Source of the DNA: an uncultured Bacteroidia bacterium
GTDB lineage: Bacteria > Bacteroidota > Bacteroidia > Bacteroidales > Prolixibacteraceae
DNA: 46,182 bases
Direction: 5' to 3'
NCBI GenBank assembly: GCA_903904515.1
Contig: CAIVCR010000122.1
Location: forward strand, 1-46,182
Part shown: in pieces, positions 1 to 7,447 of the stretch
Position numbering within the stretch: the first letter of the stretch is position 1
How the letters are laid out: each line of letters begins with the position of its first letter
Notes under the pieces: model-generated
The model's database searches: none
What the model saw: the letters and a program-made list of their open reading frames with translations, nothing else
Told to the model about the DNA's origin: nothing
Program-made: the position numbers and the translations under genes

Positions 1-1
1 A

Positions 2-124
2 ACCTACTGTGCCAAAGGAGCTGTCAGGCGGTCCCTTACCGAGGTTGGATTTGCGGCAGAGCGGATTCCTGGACCTCCGGGTAAGCGGGAGATGTTAAGG
101 GGAACTAAAATTCAGATCCCCTGA
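2..124 (+). CDS. mnmD: MnmD-type tRNA (mnm5s2U34) methyltransferase, C-terminal end (partial)
   Basis: Only the last 40 codons are inside the window, in frame 2, ending at TGA 122-124. The visible C-terminus reads TYCAKGAVRRSLTEVGF and then IPGPPGKREMLRGTK. This is the characteristic end of the MnmC/MnmD methyltransferase domain, where the Gly-Pro-Pro-Gly-Lys-Arg-Glu-Met stretch closes the Rossmann fold. The family methylates 5-aminomethyl-2-thiouridine at the tRNA wobble position, using S-adenosylmethionine. The catalytic core lies upstream of the window, so whether the protein is a stand-alone MnmD or a fused MnmC cannot be decided here. Stand-alone MnmD is the commoner form in Bacteroidota. 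Confidence 0.8.
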   Translation, partial: TYCAKGAVRRSLTEVGFAAERIPGPPGKREMLRGTKIQIP

Positions 125-275
125 TGAAATTATCAATTGAATTGTCTGTCAAAACAATAAGAATTATGATTCATTTTGCATGGAGACAATTACCGGTTGA
201 AGCAGCCCCGTTTAAATTCTGGTTTTTAAAACTATTTAAACAAATAATCCATTACAGAAATCCTAATTTAATTTC

Positions 276-283
276 TATCTTCG
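276..283 (+). promoter_or_regulatory. Probable -7 promoter element of the FKBP gene
   Basis: TATCTTCG differs by one base from the Bacteroidota -7 consensus TAnnTTTG and lies 42 bases before the FKBP start codon. The following bases (GCACCTTTTA) nearly match those after the same octamer at 19887-19894, upstream of the TonB receptor, which supports a real promoter class. No clear -33 TTTG is visible. Confidence 0.45.
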
Positions 284-325
284 CACCTTTTAGAATAAAC
301 AATTAAAATTTATAAGAAAACGGTT

Positions 326-1027
326 ATGAAAATTAAATCTCTCATTGTTACCTTAGTTGCGGGTACTTTCTTTTTAGGTTCATGCAACAACTTTAAAAGT
401 TCAAAAGTATCGCTTAAAACCCTTGCCGATTCAGCAGCCTATGCAATTGGAATTGATATCGGTAACAACATCAAGAAAAATCTCCCTACTGCTCCGGGAG
501 GAAAGAATCTTGACCAAAAAATTATTCTTGCTGCATTCACCAGTGCATTGAATGGTGATTCTTCTCAGATTGCAGCCAGCAAAGTTACGGCAGTAACACA
601 AAGCTATTTCATGAAAGCTCAGCAGGTTGAAGCAGGCAAGGCTTCTGAAATCGGTAAAAAATTCCTTGATGAAAACGGTAAAAAAGCAGGAGTTAAAACT
701 ACCGCCAGCGGACTTCAGTATGAAATTATTAAAGAGGGTAACGGTCCAAAACCAGCAGCCACCGATACCGTTGTTGTTCATTATCATGGCACAACAGTTG
801 AAGGCAAGGTGTTTGACAGTTCAGTAACCCGTGGAAAACCCGCTACATTCCCTGTTAATCAGGTAATTCCAGGATGGACAGAAGCGCTTCAGCTGATGCC
901 TGTAGGTTCAAAATGGAAATTGGTTATCCCTGCTGCCCTTGCTTATGGCGAACGTGGTGCAGGAGCTGAAATCAAACCAAATTCAGTACTTGTTTTTGAA
1001 GTAGAACTTCTTGAAATCAAAAAATAA
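326..1027 (+). CDS. FKBP-type peptidyl-prolyl cis-trans isomerase, lipoprotein
   Basis: This 233-residue protein belongs to the FKBP (Mip/FkpA-like) family, which isomerises Xaa-Pro bonds in envelope proteins. Residues 1-20 form a lipoprotein signal ending in the lipobox LGSC, with Cys20 the predicted lipidation site. Residues about 30-115 are the helical FKBP_N dimerisation region. Residues about 120-233 are the catalytic FKBP_C domain, with VHYHGTTVEGKVFDSS, the active-site stretch VIPGWTEALQLMPVGSKW, and the end PNSVLVFEVELLEI. Length and domain order are normal for the family. It probably works in the periplasm, attached to a membrane. It appears monocistronic, with its own promoter element and a terminator directly downstream. 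Confidence 0.92.
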   Translation: MKIKSLIVTLVAGTFFLGSCNNFKSSKVSLKTLADSAAYAIGIDIGNNIKKNLPTAPGGKNLDQKIILAAFTSALNGDSSQIAASKVTAVTQSYFMKAQQVEAGKASEIGKKFLDENGKKAGVKTTASGLQYEIIKEGNGPKPAATDTVVVHYHGTTVEGKVFDSSVTRGKPATFPVNQVIPGWTEALQLMPVGSKWKLVIPAALAYGERGAGAEIKPNSVLVFEVELLEIKK

Positions 1028-1067
1028 TTTAATTTTTTAAATTACCTTTGGGGTGTAACCCCGTCTG

Positions 1068-1103
1068 AAGGATCCGGGATTAGTAATTCCGGATCCTTTT
1101 TTT
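1068..1103 (+). terminator. Intrinsic terminator after the FKBP gene
   Basis: A 10-bp perfect stem (AAGGATCCGG at 1068-1077 and its complement at 1089-1098) is followed by an uninterrupted T run to about 1103. It lies 41 bases after the FKBP stop and before the DUF3127 gene, so the two genes are probably separate transcripts. Confidence 0.85.
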
Positions 1104-1128
1104 ATAAGTAACTTAAATTTAAACGCAT

Positions 1129-1503
1129 ATGAGCTTTAAGACAACAGGAAGAGTGTTGCAGATTCTCCCCGAAATAAAAGGGACCAGCGCACGTGGTGAA
1201 TGGAAAAAACAAGATTTTGTGATTGAAACTGCCGAAGAGCAATATCCCAAAAAGATTTGTTTCACGCTGTTCAACGATAAAAACGGAACATTTGACAAGA
1301 TCAAACCCAACATGGAGGTAGAAGTGTCATTCAGTATTGAATCACGCGAATACAACGAAAAATGGTTCAGTAATATCAACGCCTTCAGGGTCGACCTGGT
1401 TCAGCCAGGTGGCGGTTCAGGGAATACTCCCCCGCAGTTTTCACAGTCTGATATTCCCCCAATGGGAGGAGATCCTGACGACAAGGACGATCTTCCATTC
1501 TGA
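1129..1503 (+). CDS. DUF3127 family protein with SSB-like acidic tail
   Basis: This 124-residue protein matches the DUF3127 family common in Bacteroidota. The N-terminal 90 residues (starting MSFKTTGRVLQILPEIKGT, then GEWKKQDFVIET) look like a small OB-fold beta barrel. A Gly/Pro-rich linker follows (PGGGSGNTPPQ), and the protein ends DPDDKDDLPF. That acidic end closing in Leu-Pro-Phe closely resembles the C-terminal tip of single-stranded DNA-binding protein (DDDIPF in E. coli), which recruits repair and replication proteins. The family has no established function. A role in single-stranded nucleic-acid binding or in docking SSB partners is inference from fold and tail. It is a single gene between two terminators. 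Confidence 0.85.
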   Translation: MSFKTTGRVLQILPEIKGTSARGEWKKQDFVIETAEEQYPKKICFTLFNDKNGTFDKIKPNMEVEVSFSIESREYNEKWFSNINAFRVDLVQPGGGSGNTPPQFSQSDIPPMGGDPDDKDDLPF

Positions 1504-1515
1504 CAGTAACCAAAA

Positions 1516-1555
1516 GAACGACAAAGCCTCCTCATCCAGGGAGGCTTTGTCGTTC
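1516..1555. terminator. Bidirectional terminator between the DUF3127 and lrp genes
   Basis: A perfect 16-bp inverted repeat (1516-1531 with 1540-1555, 8-base loop) lies between two convergent genes. It is flanked by CAAAA on the left and TTATATCTTT on the right, so it can serve both strands. Confidence 0.85.
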
Positions 1556-1578
1556 CTTATATCTTTAACTCAAAATTT

Positions 1579-2100
1579 CTACCTGATCGGAATCTGTCGT
1601 TTAAAATCTTCTTCCAGTGAGATAAACGTTTCTGTTCTGGCTATTCCATCAATAGCCTGAAGATCGGTGTCAATAATCTTCATCAGGTGTTTATTGGTTT
1701 TGGTCTGTATCTTGATAAAAATAGCATACTGACCAGTAGTATGATGACATTCAACTACTTCAGAAATTTCGCGCAGCTGCTTTAAGACTTTTTTATCGTA
1801 AGTGACCTTTTCAAGGTAGATTCCCATGTAGGCGGTCGTGTTATATCCGAGCTTCTGCGGGCTAACAATAAATTCTGAGCCGACGATAACTCCTACAGCT
1901 ACCAGGCGCTGAACCCGCTGATGTATTGCCGCTCCGGAAACCCCGCACTCCCTGGCGACTTCCAGAAAAGGTATTCTGGCATTGGCCGTAATCAACCTTA
2001 GAATTTTCCGGTCAAGATCATCAATATGAACACTTTGCTCCTTGAAATCTTCTTCTAATTCAATATTATTCTTCTTCACGGTGCTTTCAATTTGATACAA
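1579..2100 (-). CDS. Lrp/AsnC family transcriptional regulator
   Basis: This 173-residue regulator has an N-terminal winged helix-turn-helix (about residues 26-75: IDDLDRKILRLITANARIPF, then GVSGAAIHQRVQRL) and a C-terminal AsnC/RAM ligand-binding domain (about 90-165). It belongs to the feast/famine family, which usually senses amino acids and acts as octamers or dimers. The listed start is TTG at 2100. GTG at 2079 would remove seven residues of an unusual 24-residue N-terminal extension and is a credible alternative. It is strongly similar to the second Lrp protein at 8015-8482, including the shared end ETFISLEE followed by FKR, so the two are close paralogues. The effector and targets are unknown. 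Confidence 0.9.
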   Translation of the reverse strand: MYQIESTVKKNNIELEEDFKEQSVHIDDLDRKILRLITANARIPFLEVARECGVSGAAIHQRVQRLVAVGVIVGSEFIVSPQKLGYNTTAYMGIYLEKVTYDKKVLKQLREISEVVECHHTTGQYAIFIKIQTKTNKHLMKIIDTDLQAIDGIARTETFISLEEDFKRQIPIR

Positions 2101-2225
2101 AAATCGCTAATTATTTTCACTTTTCGAACTTTTGTCGTAAAAAAATAAACAAATTGGATAATCACCTTCGAAAAATAAGCCGGGAATTAACTCAGAATGA
2201 GCCAGACAACAAGTCACAACTTCCG

Positions 2226-3494
2226 CTAAACGCCATTGGAATTAATTATTGGATCAGGCAAATAGCCACCCGATGGATTCTGAAATGCACGAAGACCAAA
2301 TTCAGGCAGGAGCGCAAAAATATGATCGAAGAGCTCGCTCTGAAGCGCTTCGAATAACATTGTCTGTTGTGCCTTACTAAAAACAACCACCTCAATTGGA
2401 AGACCTTTTTCTGAGGATTGAAGAAACCTTACAATTCTGGTCATATGTTCATGGATTCCAGGATGAACGCTGATGTATCCTTCAAGATACCTTTTGAACA
2501 TGGAGATATTGGTCGGGGTATCAAAAAGACTCATTCTCAATGCCCCTACATTTACATCATCGACGTAATCATCGGGATTTGATGAATCCGCACCAAGAAA
2601 TTCAGCGTACTTTGGCAATTTATAAATTCGTTCAAGCATTTGCTGATCGCATATCCGGATACTGGTAATATCAATATTCACGCTCCGCTGGATCCTTCGT
2701 CCCCCCGACTCAAGCATTCCGACCCAATTAATAACAGACTCTGAAACAAGAGAATAGGTAGGAATCGTTGTAATTGTCTTATCCCAGTTTTGTATTTTGA
2801 CCGTTGTAAGGGAGATGTCGTGAACAGTTCCGTCAACATTAAATTTCGGTACGGTAATCCAGTCGCCGGGTTTAATCATATTATTGGCAGCCAATTGAAT
2901 ACTGGCAACAAAGCCCAGAATAGCATCGCGAAAAACCAGCATCAAGACAGCTGCAAGAGCTCCCAATCCGGCAAAAAGACTGGCCGGATTTTTATCCACA
3001 AGAATAGCGACGATTAAGATGGAGCCAAAAAAGTAGACCATGATTTTCATCAGCTGAATATACCCTTTTATAGGGCGATCCTTGGAGTAAGGATAGGTAT
3101 TGTAGATATCCTGTACTGCATCTAAGAACCGCAAAAAGGCAATCATTACAGTAATCGCCAGATAAAGATGTGCCAATCCCTTCACCACAGCCGGGAACCA
3201 CGAGAGATCATCCCCTGCAAATCCCGACGTGCTATAAAGGATAAGCGCCGGAACAATATGGATTAAAACATGAAAAACCCGGTGATCAAAAAGGGTATCA
3301 TCCCAAACTCCCTTGGTGCGCAACACGATACGCCCCATGATTTTAACAAATATCTCTCTGATGATTAAAAACAAGACCTGGGTCGCCACCAAAATGATCA
3401 GGAAAGTGATTACTGCCGCTCCATGAATTGCCATCCGGTTTATTAAACCATTATCGAGCAGGAACTCTTTGATATATTCGTACAATACAGACAT
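2226..3494 (-). CDS. MscS-family mechanosensitive channel, YbdG-like
   Basis: This is an inner-membrane channel of 422 residues that would open under membrane tension during osmotic downshock. Hydrophobic segments lie at about 25-48, 73-90, 103-122 and 150-165. The pore-lining helix (about 168-200) contains FAGLGALAAVLMLVFRDAIL, followed by the MscS beta domain (MIKPGDWITVP, then VHDISLTTVKIQNWD). Length and the long cytoplasmic domain match E. coli YbdG (415 residues) better than the short MscS. A TACCTTTG -7 element on the minus strand lies about 50 bases upstream of the start. It shares a 62-base divergent promoter region with the M64 peptidase gene. Confidence 0.93.
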   Translation of the reverse strand: MSVLYEYIKEFLLDNGLINRMAIHGAAVITFLIILVATQVLFLIIREIFVKIMGRIVLRTKGVWDDTLFDHRVFHVLIHIVPALILYSTSGFAGDDLSWFPAVVKGLAHLYLAITVMIAFLRFLDAVQDIYNTYPYSKDRPIKGYIQLMKIMVYFFGSILIVAILVDKNPASLFAGLGALAAVLMLVFRDAILGFVASIQLAANNMIKPGDWITVPKFNVDGTVHDISLTTVKIQNWDKTITTIPTYSLVSESVINWVGMLESGGRRIQRSVNIDITSIRICDQQMLERIYKLPKYAEFLGADSSNPDDYVDDVNVGALRMSLFDTPTNISMFKRYLEGYISVHPGIHEHMTRIVRFLQSSEKGLPIEVVVFSKAQQTMLFEALQSELFDHIFALLPEFGLRAFQNPSGGYLPDPIINSNGV

Positions 3495-3523
3495 AGTTGG
3501 AAATATTATTGGTCAAAAATCGT

Positions 3524-3531
3524 TAATTTTG
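3524..3531 (+). promoter_or_regulatory. -7 promoter element of the M64 peptidase gene
   Basis: TAATTTTG matches the Bacteroidota -7 consensus and is 25 bases before the start codon at 3557. It lies inside the same short divergent region as the minus-strand element at 3542-3549, so the two transcripts would overlap at their 5' ends. Confidence 0.5.
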
Positions 3532-3541
3532 AACCGCGTTA

Positions 3542-3549
3542 CAAAGGTA
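3542..3549 (-). promoter_or_regulatory. -7 promoter element of the MscS-like channel gene
   Basis: On the minus strand this reads TACCTTTG, an exact TAnnTTTG. It lies 47 bases upstream of the channel start codon at 3494. Confidence 0.55.
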
Positions 3550-3556
3550 ACGAAAG

Positions 3557-4843
3557 ATGCTTATTATGAAGAAATTTTTATTCCGGATTATTCTGCTTAT
3601 CGCCCCTTTCTCAGTTTTAGGATCTCCTGCTTTTGAACGTTATTTCACCAATGAAGTTTTGCGTTTTGATTACCTGCTTTCGGGAAACCGCATCTCTGCA
3701 GCTGTTTTCCCTGGTGAGATAAAACAGGAGAAACAATGGGGAGGATCTCACAACTTATTAATTGAAAAGCTTAATCTGGGAACCTATCGTTTCCAGGTCT
3801 GCGATCAGCAGAGTGGGGAGCTTATTTTTTCAAAAGGGTTTTCCCCTGTTTTTCAGGAGTGGCAGTCGACCCCTGAGGCGAAAAAGATCAGTAAAGCTTT
3901 TTCTCAGGTTATTCGGTTCCCTTTTCCCAAAAAAAACTGCATCCTTAAAATTGAGAAAAGAGATAACTCCGGACAATTCAGTGTGATCTACTCCCAAATA
4001 ATCAATCCTGACAGCTACTTTATTATCCGGGAGAACTCAAATAATATTGGGATGGAGAAGATTTTCTATTCGGGCGATCCGTCTCATAAAATTGATATTG
4101 CAATTCTCGCCGAAGGGTATACCTCAGTTGAAATGGAAAAATTTGTGAATGATGCCAGGAGGTTGACTGACTCACTGTTTGCCGTAGAACCGTTTTTACA
4201 GCTCAAGGATTATTTCAATGTATATGCGCTCAAAACGCCCTCTTTTGAATCAGGCACCGATATTCCCGGGGAGAATATCTATCGCAATACCGTATTTAAC
4301 AGCACATTTTACACCTTTGACATTTCGAGATACCTTACAATTTCTGATCTAAAAACAGTAAGCGATATGGCTGCCGGTGTGCCCTACGATCAGCTGATCG
4401 TTTTAGTAAACTCGTCGCGCTATGGCGGAGGGGGATTTTACAACTTCATAAATGTATGCACTTCGGATCACAACCTCTCTTCAAATGTTTTTGTGCATGA
4501 ATTCGGGCATGGTTTCGGGGGATTGGGAGACGAATATTATACCTCAGAGGTGGCCTTTGACGATTATTATAATCTTAAGGTTGAGCCCTGGGAACCGAAC
4601 CTCACCACATTGGTCAATTTTGATTCAAAATGGAAGAATCTGATTGATTCTGCAACTCCGGTTCCTACGCCACGTGAAGCTAAATATGGTTCGCGTATTG
4701 GAGTTTTTGAAGGGGGAGGATACAGCGCCAAAGGGATTTTCAGCCCAATGGATGATTGCAGGATGAAATCGAATATAACACATGATTTCTGTCCGGTTTG
4801 TCAGCGGGCAATCAGAGCGGTAATTCTGGAAAATACCAACTAA
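3557..4843 (+). CDS. Secreted M64-family zinc metallopeptidase
   Basis: This 428-residue protein carries a signal peptide (start at residue 1 or at Met4, MKKFLFRIILLIAPF). Its zinc-binding motif HEFGH is at residues 314-318, in VHEFGHGFGGLGDEYY. The long HExxH...GLxDEY form is diagnostic of peptidase family M64, which includes clostridial IgA protease. Residues about 25-155 form a beta-rich N-terminal domain like M64_N. The catalytic domain begins near GDPSHKIDIAILAEGYT. The C-terminal part has a Cys cluster (MDDCRMKSN, then FCPVCQRAI) typical of the family. It is probably exported to the periplasm or surface. Its substrate is unknown, and the IgA activity of one family member should not be assumed. 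Confidence 0.88.
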   Translation: MLIMKKFLFRIILLIAPFSVLGSPAFERYFTNEVLRFDYLLSGNRISAAVFPGEIKQEKQWGGSHNLLIEKLNLGTYRFQVCDQQSGELIFSKGFSPVFQEWQSTPEAKKISKAFSQVIRFPFPKKNCILKIEKRDNSGQFSVIYSQIINPDSYFIIRENSNNIGMEKIFYSGDPSHKIDIAILAEGYTSVEMEKFVNDARRLTDSLFAVEPFLQLKDYFNVYALKTPSFESGTDIPGENIYRNTVFNSTFYTFDISRYLTISDLKTVSDMAAGVPYDQLIVLVNSSRYGGGGFYNFINVCTSDHNLSSNVFVHEFGHGFGGLGDEYYTSEVAFDDYYNLKVEPWEPNLTTLVNFDSKWKNLIDSATPVPTPREAKYGSRIGVFEGGGYSAKGIFSPMDDCRMKSNITHDFCPVCQRAIRAVILENTN

Positions 4844-4867
4844 AAAAGCCTGTTTCCAGGCTTTTTT
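4842..4867. terminator. Bidirectional terminator between the peptidase and DUF6249 genes
   Basis: An 11-bp perfect hairpin (4842-4852 with 4857-4867, TTTC loop) has an A6 run on the left and a T6 run on the right. It can therefore terminate both convergent genes. Confidence 0.85.
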
Positions 4868-4884
4868 AGAGATGAAATTTCAAC

Positions 4885-5238
4885 TTATTGTTTTATTTCA
4901 TCCTCCTTGTCAAGTTTACGCTGCCAAAGATTGGCAACAATCAAAGCAAGTCCGCCAAATACAAAAATCATGGCAGGATAGGCAGCACCATCATCCATTC
5001 CTGCGGAAGCGAGAAAATAAGCCACGACGATACCAAACCCGATTCCAAATAAAAACAATCCTGCTTTCATAACGCCGCCTCCGGGTTTCTTCTTTGATTC
5101 GAAGAGTGCAGGATCGGCGCCACGCTCAATCAATGCCATTCGTTCTCGGTTGCGTGAGGTAACAACCAGATAAACAATTCCGAAAACCATGGCAAAACTT
5201 CCAATGGGAACTAATATCCCGACTAAAAAAGGTTCCAT
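4885..5238 (-). CDS. DUF6249 domain-containing membrane protein
   Basis: This 117-residue protein has three predicted membrane segments: about residues 5-27, 58-80 (GLFLFGIGFGIVVAYFLASA) and 86-104. A cytoplasmic stretch RNRERMALIERGADPALF lies between the first two. That Arg/Glu-rich IERG loop is the signature of DUF6249 proteins, found in Bacteroidota next to ECF sigma genes. It is divergently arranged from the sigma factor at 5411, with a 172-base gap, and probably belongs to the same regulatory unit. The molecular function is not known. Confidence 0.8.
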   Translation of the reverse strand: MEPFLVGILVPIGSFAMVFGIVYLVVTSRNRERMALIERGADPALFESKKKPGGGVMKAGLFLFGIGFGIVVAYFLASAGMDDGAAYPAMIFVFGGLALIVANLWQRKLDKEDEIKQ

Positions 5239-5410
5239 ACTATTTGTTTTAAAAGGGTTAACATTTGCCCATTTGACGCAAAGAGTTTCTGCGCGGTTAC
5301 AAATTCATAAAAAAAAATTGCCAACTTACTTTTAATTAATCGCTCTTTGTCGTAATTTTAAGGGCTTTTGTTTTGTAACCGTAACCGGACGTGTGACGTC
5401 TAATTGGCAA

Positions 5411-5986
5411 ATGGAGAAAAAAACAGATGAATACTATATTCGGGAGATTCTGAAAGGAGATTCAGGCTCGTTTTCACAACTTGTGGAAAAATATAACCAT
5501 CTGGCATTCTCCTTGTCGATGAAGCTGCTTAATCAGCGTGAAGATGCGGAAGAGGCAGCCCAGGATGCATTTATTAAAGCCTACAATTCGCTGAGTTCTT
5601 TTCAAAACGGTTCAACCTTTAAGACCTGGTTTTTTCGCATCGTATATAATACATCCATTTCAAGGCTTCGTACACGAAAGAACAACGAGGTAACTATTGA
5701 AGGGGTGAAAATTTCTGATGCTGAGATCCAGATAACTGAAAATGCACTGGAACAACTAACCAGGGCAGACCGGCAGAAATACCTTGAGAAAGGATTGGAA
5801 AGACTTGATCCGGAAGAGAGGGCGCTACTTAAAATGTATTATTACGATGATTTTTCGATGGATGAAATAAGCGTCATTACTGGTCTTACAGTATCGAACG
5901 TGAAGGTTAAAATTCATCGAAGCCGAAAGAGGCTTCTTCAGGAGCTCCAATTTATTTTAAAAGATGAAATAATTTCCATATTATGA
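5411..5986 (+). CDS. ECF-type RNA polymerase sigma factor (sigma-70 family)
   Basis: This sigma factor contains only regions 2 and 4. Region 2 (about residues 15-85) includes EDAEEAAQDAFIKAYNSL and FKTWFFRIVYNTSISRLR. Region 4 (about 130-180) contains DFSMDEISVITGLTVSNVKV, the DNA-binding helix-turn-helix for the -35 region. The start is taken as ATG 5411 (MEKKTDEYY). An in-frame GTG at 5393 would add six residues. The stop overlaps the next gene by four bases (ATGA), so the two are translationally coupled. The pairing with a small membrane protein is the standard sigma/anti-sigma layout. Confidence 0.92.
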   Translation: MEKKTDEYYIREILKGDSGSFSQLVEKYNHLAFSLSMKLLNQREDAEEAAQDAFIKAYNSLSSFQNGSTFKTWFFRIVYNTSISRLRTRKNNEVTIEGVKISDAEIQITENALEQLTRADRQKYLEKGLERLDPEERALLKMYYYDDFSMDEISVITGLTVSNVKVKIHRSRKRLLQELQFILKDEIISIL

Positions 5987-6387
5987 CACAGAAAGATATC
6001 ATGAGAGAGTGGTTTAAGGAGTTACCTCCTGAAAATCCGTCACCCGACTTTAGCGTCAAGGTGATGCAACGGGTGATGTCGGAATGGAGTCTGAATCCTG
6101 TAAAGTACCAACCGATTATCAGCAAAAGAGGGTGGTGGACGCTTGCGCTTATTACCTTAATGCTTACCAGTGTGTTGTTTCTGCTACACTCTTCGTTACC
6201 CTCCGGAATCGAACCTGCAAATCAAACAGGAGCACTCTACGGAATAGACTTATCACAGTTTCTACTGCCAATCAATCAGCTTTTTACAAAGTTAAATAAT
6301 ATCTCCCCGGCTGTAGCGATCGGTGCCCTCGCTATTCTGGCCCTGTGGTTTTTTGATCAGCTTTTTGTCAAAACAGTTAAACGGTAG
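5983..6387 (+). CDS. Small two-span membrane protein, putative anti-sigma factor
   Basis: This 134-residue protein has no family I can name with certainty. The N-terminal 45 residues are polar and cytoplasmic in character (MTQKDIMREWFKELPPENPS). Two membrane spans follow at about residues 49-68 (WWTLALITLMLTSVLFLL) and 109-127 (AVAIGALAILALWFFDQLF). It overlaps the ECF sigma gene by four bases. A cytoplasmic head followed by a membrane anchor fits an anti-sigma factor that holds the sigma factor at the membrane, but no HxxxCxxC zinc motif is present and the protein has no cysteine. The role is inferred from position and topology. Confidence 0.6.
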   Translation: MTQKDIMREWFKELPPENPSPDFSVKVMQRVMSEWSLNPVKYQPIISKRGWWTLALITLMLTSVLFLLHSSLPSGIEPANQTGALYGIDLSQFLLPINQLFTKLNNISPAVAIGALAILALWFFDQLFVKTVKR

Positions 6388-6873
6388 TTCAAAACAGAAT
6401 CAGTTAACCATCCTTAAAACGATCAGGACCGGAATATCTCAGACTATTTCGGTCTTTTTATTTCAGAAATCGACTCGTATTCCCCTTTCACTTACAATTA
6501 TATCCTATCTCCACAATACGTAACATAATTATCACTTAAAAAGTGCTAATTTAAGACTTAAGAATTTATTAACATTATGCATATTATTGATTTATATATA
6601 TTTAAGACGAATCACCGTTAAATATGTTATAAAACATACAACTTTCAATTTGAAAGTTAAACTTCTATTTTATTTGCATTTCTATACTATTAAGCCCGGA
6701 TTCCACCGAACAGGCAATTTAATTAAACCCTTTATTTTAAAGTGGTTTAAACATATTTTATAAAATTAGTTACGGATCCATCACACCTGCCTTTTCCCGT
6801 TTAACGAACCTTGAAAACTCGTTTCTTTGTATTGTTATTACAAATTGAAAGTTAACTAATAATACCAGTAGAA
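6388..6873. other. 486-base AT-rich gap with terminator and palindromic repeat, no gene
   Basis: No convincing coding frame is seen. The gap holds the terminator at 6427-6459. It also has a 19-base palindrome, AACTTTCAATTTGAAAGTT at 6640-6658, whose right half (TTGAAAGTTAA) recurs at 6845-6855 just before the exported protein gene at 6874. The rest is low-complexity AT-rich sequence. Confidence 0.6.
6427..6459 (+). terminator. Intrinsic terminator after the sigma/anti-sigma pair
   Basis: A 10-base hairpin (6427-6436 with 6445-6454, one wobble pair) is followed by TTTTT. It lies 39 bases after the membrane protein's stop codon. Confidence 0.75.
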
Positions 6874-7344
6874 ATGAAAACAGTAAATCGTATTTTAGGA
6901 AGAGTGAGTGTAGTTTTTGTATTATTAATGTTGATGGGTTATGGAAGTGTTTTAGGAAATGTTTCCACCGCTTCTAATGAGACCTTTTCGATTACCACAG
7001 ACAACACCTTAAATTCTTCCGGATGGAATCTAAAATATTCTGCCTCAGAAAATGGTTTTAAAATTACGTTGGTAGAAAACAATGGAGAGAAAGAATTTAC
7101 GGTAAGGAGTAAATTCTTTGAGGTAGCCTATGTTTTGAATAAGAATGGCTTTGGAGCCAGGATGATCAGACCGGGTAAAGCTCAGGTTCCGGTCAAGATA
7201 CTCAATCAAATAATGAACACAGTTGCCTTGGAGCAGCAAAAAGTGATAAGTGACAATACAATTTCAAACGAAACGGCACTAAATCTTATCGCAAGCTATA
7301 TGCCTGATTTAATTAATGATAACTACAAGCAATTGCTGCAATAA
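6874..7344 (+). CDS. Exported protein of unknown function
   Basis: I do not recognise a family for this 156-residue protein. Residues 1-28 form a clear signal peptide (hydrophobic core VSVVFVLLMLMGYGSVLG). The mature part is Ser/Thr/Asn-rich at first and then contains a strand-like stretch (GFKITLVENNGEKEFTV). The tail is predicted helical, and no cysteines or catalytic motifs stand out. It is a single gene with its own terminator, preceded by a long AT-rich region with a repeated TTGAAAGTTAA motif that may be regulatory. It is probably periplasmic. Confidence 0.75.
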   Translation: MKTVNRILGRVSVVFVLLMLMGYGSVLGNVSTASNETFSITTDNTLNSSGWNLKYSASENGFKITLVENNGEKEFTVRSKFFEVAYVLNKNGFGARMIRPGKAQVPVKILNQIMNTVALEQQKVISDNTISNETALNLIASYMPDLINDNYKQLLQ

Positions 7345-7363
7345 GCCCACAACATTCCGATAT

Positions 7364-7399
7364 AAAAAAACCATTCTAAAATTAAGGATGGTTTTTTTT
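7364..7399. terminator. Intrinsic terminator after the exported protein gene
   Basis: An A-run plus ACCAT pairs with ATGGT plus an eight-T run (7364-7374 with 7388-7399). It lies 20 bases after the stop codon. Confidence 0.75.
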
Positions 7400-7420
7400 A
7401 TTTATGTGCCGGAAGGTTCG

Positions 7421-7428
7421 TAGATTTG
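7421..7428 (+). promoter_or_regulatory. -7 promoter element of the nitroreductase gene
   Basis: TAGATTTG is an exact TAnnTTTG match 20 bases before the ATG at 7448 and just downstream of the preceding terminator. No clear -33 TTTG is present. Confidence 0.5.
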
Positions 7429-7447
7429 CACTAAACCTGATCGAAAT

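Noticed and set aside
124..306. 60-codon plus-strand ORF overlapping the mnmD stop
   Set aside because: No signal peptide or recognisable domain is present, and a likely FKBP promoter (276-283) lies inside its 3' part. Treated as chance.
2154..2357. 67-codon ORF overlapping the MscS-like gene end
   Set aside because: It lies mainly antisense to the conserved channel gene and has no protein-like character of its own.
5335..5343. ATTAATCGC before the ECF sigma gene as a target of the SARP-type regulator
   Set aside because: It is a single copy without tandem repetition; used instead as a caution on the significance of the motif.
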